A DNA stretch of 14,813 bases from Candidatus Jacksonbacteria bacterium (lineage in GTDB: Bacteria; Patescibacteriota; Patescibacteriia; UBA9629; GWA2-43-13). The stretch is taken from contig JABIPD010000108.1 of assembly GCA_018698735.1 (NCBI GenBank), positions 1-14,813 of the forward strand. The letters run 5' to 3'. Numbering within the stretch: position 1 is the first letter of the stretch; every line of letters starts with the position of its first letter. Under the pieces are notes generated by a model. It did not search any database and had not been told where the DNA came from. It saw only the letters and a program-made list of their open reading frames with translations. The position numbers and the translations under genes are program-made. Shown here in pieces: positions 7,873 through 14,477 of this stretch.

Positions 7873-7900
7873 AAACAGGAGCTTTTGCTCCTGTTTGTGT
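7873..7900 (+). terminator. Terminator after groEL
   Basis: AAACAGGAGC (7873-7882), loop TTTT, then GCTCCTGTTT (7887-7896): a perfect 10-bp stem followed by GTGTGTTC. The downstream T-tract is weak, but the last stem bases are T. The pyk -35 box lies on its 3' edge. Confidence 0.75.
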
Positions 7901-7923
7901 GTTCACTTATAAATCGGTATAAT
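7895..7923 (+). promoter_or_regulatory. Promoter of pyk
   Basis: TTGTGT (7895-7900) and a perfect TATAAT (7918-7923) with a 17-base spacer. The start point is near 7930, leaving a leader of about 48 bases before the ATG. The -35 half overlaps the terminator stem of groEL, so the two genes are insulated but tightly packed. Confidence 0.65.
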
Positions 7924-7977
7924 ACATATTCAGGAGTGATTGTTAGCTAAATATAAAAATCAATCCAAAGTTTTGTT

Positions 7978-9420
7978 ATGAATAAAAACACAAAAATAGT
8001 GTGTACTATTGGGCCTGCTTCAGATGAAGGAAAAGTGATAGACCAGCTGATACGAAATGGAATGAACATTGCCCGTTTAAATTTTTCTCATGGAACGCAC
8101 GCACAGCATGCAACGCTTATAAAAAACATTCGAGCTGCATCGAAGCGTACGAAAAAACCAATAGCAATTTTGCAGGATCTTCAAGGTCCTCGTATTCGTA
8201 TTGGCGTATTGGCAGAACCAGTAAAAATTGTCCGCAACGACAAAGTGGTTCTTATTCCAGAATCGCAATTTGAAGATGTTCTGAATCATTCCGAGAGAAA
8301 GTTTCTTCCTGTTCAATATGAAGAGTTGTATAAAGACGTAAAGAAAGGAAGCACTATTTTAATAGACGAAGGCTTTATAGAGTTAACGGTCCAACGGATT
8401 GTTGGTGACCAGATTGTAACAAAAGTTATAACCTCTGGAGAAGTGAAGTCGAATAAAGGAATAAATACTCCAGGGCTCGAGCTTTCTGCTGATCCATTAA
8501 CAAAAAAAGACAGAGAAGATGTTCGGTTTGGGGTAGAGAACGATGTAGATGCTATTGCTCTTTCTTTTGTTGCATCTGCAGAAGATATGGCAACTCTTCG
8601 GAAAGAAGTTCAACGCAGAGTAAAAAAAGGCGCTATTCCTGCTCTTATCGCAAAAATTGAACGCCAATCTGCGATGGATGATTTAGAAGATATAGTAGAA
8701 GAATCAGATGGTGTTATGGTTGCGCGTGGTGACCTTGCTTTAGAAACCTCAGCAGCCGAGGTTCCTGTTATGCAAAAAAAGATTATTGGTGAATGCGCGC
8801 GCCAAGGAAAACCGGTGATAGTTGCAACCCAAATGCTCGACTCTATGATCCAGAACCCTCGGCCAACGCGGGCAGAAGTTTCCGATGTTTCGAATGCGGT
8901 GGTAGATCACGCTGATTGTGTAATGCTTTCTGGCGAGACTGCGAGTGGCGAATATCCGGTTGAAGCAGTTGGTATGATGAATAGCATTATAGAAGAAACA
9001 GAAGCTTCTCCGTATGACGATGTGTCGCCCGTATCTTCACATAATATAACCTGGTCGCTTGCTGATAGGAATGCTATTGCAGAGGCTGCTGTTGATATTG
9101 CATTTACCGAAGATGCTGCAGCGATTGTGGTAACCTCGTTAACAGGAGCAACGGTTCGAGCGGTTGTTCGCCTTCGACCACAGATTCCTATATTAGGGTT
9201 GGTTCCAAACGAAACAATTCAAAGAAAATTGTTGTTTTCTTGGGGAGTTCGGCCGATTGTAATAGGGAAATGCGAGAATGTAGACGGGCTTATTAAGGAA
9301 TCGACAAAAGCTTTGGCAAAAGAAAAACTCACCCAAAAGGGTGATAAAGTAGTTTTGGTCGCTGGTCAGCAAGTCGGAACCACTGGAACAACAAATTTTG
9401 TTCAGGTTCAGGAATTATAA
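7978..9420 (+). CDS. pyk: Pyruvate kinase
   Basis: Pyruvate kinase converts phosphoenolpyruvate and ADP to pyruvate and ATP, the last step of glycolysis. The 480-residue product has the full layout. The barrel starts with TKIVCTIGPAS and ARLNFSHGTH (R33). It continues with LQDLQGPRIRIG and the inserted B domain (about 70-165). The catalytic K226 and E228 lie in AKIER, followed by MVARGDLALE, the ATQMLDSM and RPTRAEVSDVSNAV helices, and LSGETASGEYP. The C-terminal allosteric-type domain (about 350-480) is complete. It is a single gene with its own promoter. No good Shine-Dalgarno sequence lies directly before the ATG; an AGGAG at 7932-7936 is over 40 bases away. In a fermentative CPR cell this would be a main ATP source (inference). 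Confidence 0.98.
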   Translation: MNKNTKIVCTIGPASDEGKVIDQLIRNGMNIARLNFSHGTHAQHATLIKNIRAASKRTKKPIAILQDLQGPRIRIGVLAEPVKIVRNDKVVLIPESQFEDVLNHSERKFLPVQYEELYKDVKKGSTILIDEGFIELTVQRIVGDQIVTKVITSGEVKSNKGINTPGLELSADPLTKKDREDVRFGVENDVDAIALSFVASAEDMATLRKEVQRRVKKGAIPALIAKIERQSAMDDLEDIVEESDGVMVARGDLALETSAAEVPVMQKKIIGECARQGKPVIVATQMLDSMIQNPRPTRAEVSDVSNAVVDHADCVMLSGETASGEYPVEAVGMMNSIIEETEASPYDDVSPVSSHNITWSLADRNAIAEAAVDIAFTEDAAAIVVTSLTGATVRAVVRLRPQIPILGLVPNETIQRKLLFSWGVRPIVIGKCENVDGLIKESTKALAKEKLTQKGDKVVLVAGQQVGTTGTTNFVQVQEL

Positions 9421-9448
9421 AAATTATTATCAACGTGTTTTATTGTAG

Positions 9449-9474
9449 AGACGTCCCTGGTGGGGCGTCTTTCT
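9449..9474 (+). terminator. Terminator after pyk, between convergent genes
   Basis: AGACGTCCC (9449-9457), loop TGGT, GGGGCGTCT (9462-9470): a 9-bp stem with one T-G pair, followed by TTCTGT. The stop codon of mutL on the other strand is only four bases further on, so the same hairpin may also end mutL transcripts, although the T-tract favours the plus strand. Confidence 0.72.
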
Positions 9475-9477
9475 GTA

Positions 9478-11256
9478 TTACCCTGAAGGACGTTTGAACC
9501 ACTTCCTCATTTCTTTATCAGAAAGTTCTATAGTGCATGGTCTGCCATGAATACATGATTGGTTATTGGGCGTATCTATCCAGGCACAGATAAGAGCTAT
9601 CTGTTGTTCTGTTGAAAGTAAGTCCCCAAATTTTATAGCAGTCTTACAAGCCACTATTTTACAGAGTGCGTCTTTTTTTTCTTCTACCGAATTGTTTCCT
9701 GCCATTTCAGACCGCAAATCGTGGAATAATTCTAAGATAGCTTCTTTAGCGTTGCTGTCGCCAATAACACTTGGCAAGGCGTTTACTGCGAGTGTTGTTC
9801 CTCCAAATGGTTCTATCTCGAATCCGAATTCAGTAAATAATTCTTGGTATTCTTCGAACAACGCATATTCTTGTGGAGGGAGATCTATCGTAATAGGGAA
9901 TGCGCATTTTTGAGAAGAAATAGTATCTGAAGTCTGTTTTAGCTGATGGTAGTTTACTCGCTCGCTCATTGCATGTTGATCCATAACCATCATTCCATCG
10001 GTGGTCTCTAAAATAAGATACGATGAATGGATTTGCCCGATAACTTTCCATCCTTCTGGTAACTGAATCTCTGCTATTTGTCCGTTATCCTCTGGCTGTA
10101 TTGCTGATGAAATAGCGGGAGATTGAAGTGTGTAAAGATTCATCGCTCTCCGAACATCTTCTGGCTGAGGTTTAGGTGCCTGTTGAGAAGGCGCGGAATA
10201 TCTGTGTTGATGCCGAATGGGTGTTGGCTGGGAAAAGGTTTCTAAAGGAATTTCTGATGAGGCAGCAACAGGTTCGAATCCAGAAAGATGTTGAGATACA
10301 ATTTTCTTTACATTAGAAAAGATAAGAGATGTATCAGAAAATTTTACCTCGAGTTTTCGAGGGTGGACGTTTACATCAACTGTTTTAGGATCAACAGTAA
10401 TATGAACAATAGCAGAAGGATGAGTATATCGAGGGATAAGTGATCCATACCCGTCTTTTACTGCTTTTAGAGTTAAGAAATCTTGAACAGCTCGGTTGTT
10501 CACAAAGACATGCTGCATATCTCTTTTTTCAGATGCATGTCGTGGGTGGGCTAAAAATCCTTGAATGCGAAGTGTTTCTCCTCCTGCATTCATTTCAATA
10601 AGATCTGTTCCTTTTTCTGGCCCCCAGAGCGTTGCTACTCGTTGTTTCCAAGAATTTGTTGCTGGGAGCGTAAGAACAGGTTTGTTGTTGTGAAAAACTT
10701 GCCAATTCACCGTATGCGTTAGAAGCGCAAACTGAGTAAGTAATGTAATACAATGTTTAAATTCTGTTTGCGCACTTTTTAAATATTTTTGTCTGGCAGG
10801 GACATTATAAAAAAGATTCCGTACTTCTATGGTGGTGCCAACTGGCGCGCCGCCTTGTGTTATTTGTTTGTTGCCATTTTCCATGGTAACAATCGTTGCT
10901 GTTGAATCTTCTTCTCGGCGTGTGGTTAATGAAAATTGGCTTACGCTCGAAATACTTGCAAGTGCTTCGCCTCTAAATCCGAACGATTGTATAGAGAATA
11001 AATCTTCTAAAGATTGTATTTTGCTGGTGGTGTGAGGTTCTGTTGCTTGTTCGGCATCTTCTACGCTCATGCCGTGTCCGTTATCGGTTATTTGAATATT
11101 TTTCATCCCGCCTTCGGTAAGATCTATTCGAATATTAGAAGCCCCGGCATCGAGTGAGTTTTCGACACATTCTTTTAATACCGACGCTGGTCGCTCTACA
11201 ACCTCGCCAGCAGCTATTTTGTTAATAATATCTTGTGGAAGTTTTACAATTGTCAT
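9478..11256 (-). CDS. mutL: MutL, mismatch repair protein, endonuclease type
   Basis: MutL links mismatch recognition by MutS to strand removal. The 592-residue product starts as the family does, with MTIVKLPQDIINKIAAGEVVERP. It has the GHKL ATPase motifs (E32-N33 in ENSLDAG, DNGHG, GFRGEAL) and a transducer domain to about 330, then a proline/glutamine-rich linker. The C-terminal domain carries endonuclease motifs: DQHA at 426-429 with E432, ACKTAIK from 536, CIHGRP at 568-573 and FKR at 587-589. Where the metal motif normally has a second Glu (DQHAx2Ex4E) this protein has H437. Such MutL proteins nick DNA themselves in species without MutH. A longer start at 11292 is rejected because it lies in the palindromic repeat and because a -10-like TATCAT sits eight bases before the chosen ATG. 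Confidence 0.95.
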   Translation of the reverse strand: MTIVKLPQDIINKIAAGEVVERPASVLKECVENSLDAGASNIRIDLTEGGMKNIQITDNGHGMSVEDAEQATEPHTTSKIQSLEDLFSIQSFGFRGEALASISSVSQFSLTTRREEDSTATIVTMENGNKQITQGGAPVGTTIEVRNLFYNVPARQKYLKSAQTEFKHCITLLTQFALLTHTVNWQVFHNNKPVLTLPATNSWKQRVATLWGPEKGTDLIEMNAGGETLRIQGFLAHPRHASEKRDMQHVFVNNRAVQDFLTLKAVKDGYGSLIPRYTHPSAIVHITVDPKTVDVNVHPRKLEVKFSDTSLIFSNVKKIVSQHLSGFEPVAASSEIPLETFSQPTPIRHQHRYSAPSQQAPKPQPEDVRRAMNLYTLQSPAISSAIQPEDNGQIAEIQLPEGWKVIGQIHSSYLILETTDGMMVMDQHAMSERVNYHQLKQTSDTISSQKCAFPITIDLPPQEYALFEEYQELFTEFGFEIEPFGGTTLAVNALPSVIGDSNAKEAILELFHDLRSEMAGNNSVEEKKDALCKIVACKTAIKFGDLLSTEQQIALICAWIDTPNNQSCIHGRPCTIELSDKEMRKWFKRPSG

Positions 11257-11264
11257 AGATTTAG

Positions 11265-11292
11265 ATGATAAAACAATATGTGAAATCGTCAT
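11265..11292 (-). promoter_or_regulatory. Possible leaderless promoter of mutL
   Basis: Read on the minus strand, TATCAT (complement of 11265-11270) lies eight bases before the mutL ATG, so transcription would begin at or next to the start codon. An ATGACG (complement of 11287-11292), matching TTGACA at four of six positions, is 16 bases upstream and belongs to the outer arm of the palindromic repeat. mutL may equally be read through from mutS. Confidence 0.4.
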
Positions 11293-11375
11293 TCTGAGGA
11301 GACTGCATGTCGAGGAAGAATCTCGTTTTATTGATCAAGCGAGATTCTTCGACTGTTGCAGTCTCAGAATGACGA
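11286..11375. repeat. 90-bp palindromic repeat between mutS and mutL
   Basis: The outer arms are perfect over 13 bases (11286-11298 TCGTCATTCTGAG with 11363-11375 CTCAGAATGACGA). The inner arms are ACTGCA (11302-11307) with TGCAGT (11357-11362), and an 11-bp stem GAAGAATCTCG (11315-11325) with CGAGATTCTTC (11340-11350). The loop is 14 bases. The ends (GTCATTCTGAG) and the GAAGAATCTC core match, from memory, a palindromic repeat seen in many unrelated bacterial genomes. It is a non-coding repeat of REP or MITE type; no transposase is nearby. Confidence 0.88.
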
Positions 11376-11402
11376 TAGTGTATCTCTTGAGATGAGAAAT
11401 AA

Positions 11403-13961
11403 TTAGGTGTGTTTTTTGAGTTCTTCTAAAAATTGTAATGCCTGAATTGGCGTCATGCTGTTTGGGTCTGTGGTTTGAATTTTAGTAACAAGCCCTTCGT
11501 GTTGGCACGTAGAAAACAACGTCGGCTGGTTCGACTCATCTTCAATCTGTTTGGGAGGTGCGGATCCGTTCTCGAGTGTGCCGAGCTTTTCTTTTGCAGA
11601 ATCTATAATAGGCGCTGGCATACCGGCAAGTTTAGCGACCTCTACGCCGTATGATCTGTCTATTCCTCCTGGTTCTACGGTGTGAAGAAAAATAACGCCT
11701 TCCTTTTCGTTTTCTTTCACCATTACTCTATAGTTTTGGCAGCGGTCTAATGTTTCGCCTAGCTCTATTAATTCGTGGTAATGGGTAGCGAATAGTGTTT
11801 TTGTTCTGGAGTGCTCGTGCAAATGTGAAAGAATCGCCCATGCAATTGCAACGCCATCGTAGGTAGAGGTTCCTCTACCGAGCTCATCAAAAATAATAAG
11901 GCTGCTGTCGGTTGCGTTATGAAGAATATGCGCGGCTTCTTGCATTTCTACCATAAAGGTAGATTGTCCTCTAGAAAGATCGTCGGTTGCACCAACACGT
12001 GTAAATATTCTGTCGACAACGCCTATGGTTGCTTTATGCGCTGGAACAAACGAGCCAATCTGCGCCATTAAAACAATTAATGCGGTTTGTCGTAAGTAGC
12101 TCGACTTACCACTCATGTTTGGTCCCGTTAGAATAATAATTTGATGGTCTTGGGAATTGAGGTTGGTGTTATTAGGAACGTATGGAGTTTTTAAACTTTT
12201 TTCGATAACAGGATGCCGGCCGTGAGTAATATTAATTTCGGAATCTTTGGTAATAGTTGGTTTGTTGTACTGAAGTTCTATCGCATTTTTTGCAAACGAA
12301 AGAAGGACATCTATTTCCGAGATTGCATTGGCAATCTTTTTTATGGTTGGAAGATGCGGAATACATTTCTGTGTTAATTCTTCGAATAGATTTTTCTCTA
12401 TCGAAAGAATCGTCTCTTCTGCGGTTAAGACTTTTTCTTCGTATTCTTTAAGCTTTGGGGTTATAAATCGTTCGGCATTTACCAATGTTTGTCTTCGTTC
12501 GTATGTTTCTGGGACATCTTCTGCTTTCGATTTCGTTACTTCGATAAAATAGCCAAACACTCTATTAAATTTTATTTTCAATTTTTCTATCCCGGTTTCT
12601 TTTCTTTGTTCTTCTTGATACTGCGCCAGCCACTCTTTTCCTCCTGTCGCTATTTTTCTTAATTCATCGAGCTCTTTATGAAACCCATCTTTCATAACAT
12701 TCCCGCTATCTATCATAACCGGCGGGTCTTCTGATAATTCTTTTGTAAGAAGTGTCTCGAGTTCTTCCCATTCTTTTTTTTGAAGTGATTGTTTGATCGA
12801 TTTAAAGTTAGTGCTTTTAGCACTGCTGAATGTTTTAGAAATTTCCGGCAGAATGGCAAGAGTTTCACGATGATGATACAAATCTCTTGGGGTTACTCTA
12901 GCTGTCCCTATTTTTCCGGCTATTCTTTCTATATCGGAAATCTTTTTTAAGAGAGGTTCTAAGGTTTGTTTAAAGAGGGGGGTGTTTACGCATTCCTCAA
13001 CAGCATTTAATCTGCCTTCTATTTCTTTTTCGTCTAATAGTGGATGCAATAACCATTGGCGGATAAGCCTGCCACCCATAGGAGTTTGAGTTGTATCTAT
13101 TACATCAAGCAAACTTCCTTTTATGGCATGCGTACGTTGCGTATAGAAAAGCTCGAGGTTTCTAATAGTTGTTTCGTCTAACAGCATGCTCGACTGCCAT
13201 TGATATTGCTGAATATGAGTAAGGTGAGACAGTTCTGTTTTTTGAGTGTCTTTTAAGTATTGCAAAAGCCTTGCCGCTGCAATGGTGTGCGGGTTTTCCG
13301 GATCCATACCAAAGCTATCGAGAGAATGAATGTTAAAGTGATCTGTTAATAAAGACTCGGCATCAAGCGTTAGCATGGGCGCATTTATAAGCGGCAAGTC
13401 GGCTATCTCTTGCGGCGGTGCTTGTGCTATTTCTTCGTGGGTTAAGATTTCTGCAGGATCGAGTCTTTTTAAAAGTGTATGTGCAGTACTTTGCGTTGGC
13501 ACGGTTGTAACAAAAAAATCTCCAGTGGTAATATCGCAGAATGCAATTCCAAAGGCGTCTTTTGTTGGTGCGAAAGACGCGCAATAGTTGTTTGAGTTTC
13601 CTTGTAATATGTTATCTGAAAATGTTGTTCCTGGTGTTATTATCCGAACGACTGCACGGTCGACAATTTTTCCTTGGCCAGCAGGTGAGGTTTGGTCTGC
13701 TATAGCTACTTTTTTCCCTGCTTTTGTAAGCCCAGCAATATAGTTTTCGGCAGCATGATGAGGGATTCCTGCCATCGGGATTTCATTTGGTGTGTTTTTA
13801 AATCTTGCAGTTAAAGCTAAATCGAGGATTGGGGCTGCTTCTGTAGCGTCTTCTCCAAACATTTCATAAAAATCTCCTAACCGAAAGAAAACAATAGCAT
13901 CTTTATGCTGGTTTTTTATTTTCCAGTATTGCTCTAAAAGCGGCGTTGTTTCCTTTTTCAT
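11403..13961 (-). CDS. mutS: MutS, DNA mismatch recognition ATPase
   Basis: MutS binds mispaired or looped bases and, with ATP, recruits MutL. The 852-residue product is full length. The N-terminal domain has the mismatch-wedging motif F31-Y-E33 in GDFYEMF. A connector and a long helical core and clamp follow (about 120-570), including the FNRVFGYFIEVTKS segment. The ATPase domain has Walker A GPNMSGKSS from 613, Walker B with D692-E693 in IFDELGRGTST, and FATHYHEL. The C-terminus is short, ending in ALQFLEELKK. It is upstream of mutL on the same strand with about 146 bases between, filled by a palindromic repeat. A promoter lies directly before the ATG, which has no Shine-Dalgarno sequence. 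This is MutS1, not the MutS2 type, because the mismatch-binding domain is present. Confidence 0.98.
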   Translation of the reverse strand: MKKETTPLLEQYWKIKNQHKDAIVFFRLGDFYEMFGEDATEAAPILDLALTARFKNTPNEIPMAGIPHHAAENYIAGLTKAGKKVAIADQTSPAGQGKIVDRAVVRIITPGTTFSDNILQGNSNNYCASFAPTKDAFGIAFCDITTGDFFVTTVPTQSTAHTLLKRLDPAEILTHEEIAQAPPQEIADLPLINAPMLTLDAESLLTDHFNIHSLDSFGMDPENPHTIAAARLLQYLKDTQKTELSHLTHIQQYQWQSSMLLDETTIRNLELFYTQRTHAIKGSLLDVIDTTQTPMGGRLIRQWLLHPLLDEKEIEGRLNAVEECVNTPLFKQTLEPLLKKISDIERIAGKIGTARVTPRDLYHHRETLAILPEISKTFSSAKSTNFKSIKQSLQKKEWEELETLLTKELSEDPPVMIDSGNVMKDGFHKELDELRKIATGGKEWLAQYQEEQRKETGIEKLKIKFNRVFGYFIEVTKSKAEDVPETYERRQTLVNAERFITPKLKEYEEKVLTAEETILSIEKNLFEELTQKCIPHLPTIKKIANAISEIDVLLSFAKNAIELQYNKPTITKDSEINITHGRHPVIEKSLKTPYVPNNTNLNSQDHQIIILTGPNMSGKSSYLRQTALIVLMAQIGSFVPAHKATIGVVDRIFTRVGATDDLSRGQSTFMVEMQEAAHILHNATDSSLIIFDELGRGTSTYDGVAIAWAILSHLHEHSRTKTLFATHYHELIELGETLDRCQNYRVMVKENEKEGVIFLHTVEPGGIDRSYGVEVAKLAGMPAPIIDSAKEKLGTLENGSAPPKQIEDESNQPTLFSTCQHEGLVTKIQTTDPNSMTPIQALQFLEELKKHT

Positions 13962-13970
13962 AACTAACTT

Positions 13971-13999
13971 ATTTTAGGGGGTTTGTCTTTTAAAATCAA
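13971..13999 (-). promoter_or_regulatory. Promoter of mutS
   Basis: On the minus strand, TTGATT (complement of 13994-13999), 17 bases, then TAAAAT (complement of 13971-13976). The -10 box ends nine bases before the ATG, so the mRNA would carry only a few leader bases and be nearly leaderless. It is back-to-back with a plus-strand promoter 14 bases away. Confidence 0.6.
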
Positions 14000-14013
14000 T
14001 TAAATGTTAGAAT

Positions 14014-14042
14014 TTGACAGTAGTATAAAAAAGGGGTATTTT
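14014..14042 (+). promoter_or_regulatory. Promoter of the GC-rich small gene
   Basis: Perfect TTGACA (14014-14019), a 17-base spacer and TATTTT (14037-14042). Transcription would start near 14049, giving a leader of about 50 bases that contains a hairpin (14060-14066 with 14072-14078, 7 bp with one T-G pair) ahead of the Shine-Dalgarno sequence. Confidence 0.6.
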
Positions 14043-14098
14043 AATGTTAGATTAATGCTTGTTGGGAATTCCCCGACATCATACTAGGAGAGTCAGCC

Positions 14099-14302
14099 TT
14101 GCAAGCTGCTCAGGTTGGAACGACTCGAAGATTCGGTCGTCGATACATGGAGACCGGAAACGAGATGTGGGGGGCGAGAAGAGGCCTCTTCGCTGATCCT
14201 GGCATGGGCTTCGCAGTAGCGGAGCAGACAGATGTGGCAATCGCCCCGACTGTCGTGGCCGACGAGGATCCCCAGGATGAAGAAACAGCGGACGCGAACT
14301 GA
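14099..14302 (+). CDS. Small GC-rich gene of unknown function, 67 aa, TTG start
   Basis: I do not recognise this protein. It is arginine-rich at first (TTRRFGRRYMETGNEMWGARRG), then neutral and alanine/valine-rich, and ends in a strongly acidic tail (ADEDPQDEETADAN). It has no signal peptide or membrane segment. Support for translation: a clean AGGAG (14086-14090) eight bases before the TTG, unlike any other gene here, a consensus promoter upstream and a strong terminator downstream. A hand count gives about 59 percent G+C overall, with about 69, 51 and 58 percent at codon positions 1, 2 and 3, the order expected of coding DNA. The surrounding genes are plainly AT-richer, so the gene looks imported or under unusual selection. 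It ends in TGA, the only gene here that does. A structured RNA is the alternative. Confidence 0.5.
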   Translation: MQAAQVGTTRRFGRRYMETGNEMWGARRGLFADPGMGFAVAEQTDVAIAPTVVADEDPQDEETADAN

Positions 14303-14407
14303 CGACAGGCGCACGCTACAAGCGAGGGTTGCTCGGAGGAAGTGGCTTCGCAGGCACTTGTCTCCCAGGCACTGCGCGCTAGCAAACTGCGCACGAAGAT
14401 GAATTCA
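14303..14407 (+). other. GC-rich trailer of the small gene
   Basis: About 105 bases between the small frame and its terminator keep the same GC-rich composition. I see no convincing second gene. A GTG at 14342 follows GGAGG too closely, and its frame runs through the terminator into the next gene. Short stems are possible (AAGTG with CACTT around 14340-14360, TGCGC with GCGCA around 14373-14393). The length of this conserved-looking trailer is one reason to suspect that the transcript acts at least partly as an RNA. Confidence 0.3.
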
Positions 14408-14447
14408 GGCGGTCGTGTTAACGAACACGACCGCCAACTGTTTTTTT
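14408..14447 (+). terminator. Strong intrinsic terminator of the GC-rich unit
   Basis: GGCGGTCGTGTT (14408-14419), loop AACG, AACACGACCGCC (14424-14435): a perfect 12-bp GC-rich stem, five bases, then seven T (14441-14447). It is the strongest terminator in the window and closes the unit before the next gene. Confidence 0.93.
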
Positions 14448-14463
14448 ATTTAGGGTTTCGCGA

Positions 14464-14469
14464 TACAAT
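14464..14469 (+). promoter_or_regulatory. Possible -10 box for a leaderless ABC transporter mRNA
   Basis: TACAAT ends eight bases before the ATG at 14478, which would place the transcription start at the start codon. No good -35 box is present; the T-tract of the terminator occupies that position. Confidence 0.35.
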
Positions 14470-14477
14470 ACAAAAGC

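Noticed and set aside
11257..11292. 12-residue extension of MutL
   Set aside because: The added codons lie in the palindromic repeat and promoter region, and the family start is MTIVKLP.
14110..14394. 94-codon minus-strand frame across the GC-rich unit
   Set aside because: The promoter, Shine-Dalgarno and terminator all point to the plus strand; GC-rich DNA produces long chance frames.
14045..14447. Known RNA (tmRNA, RNase P RNA, SRP RNA) in the GC-rich unit
   Set aside because: None of their conserved sequence blocks is present, although I could not run a covariance search.
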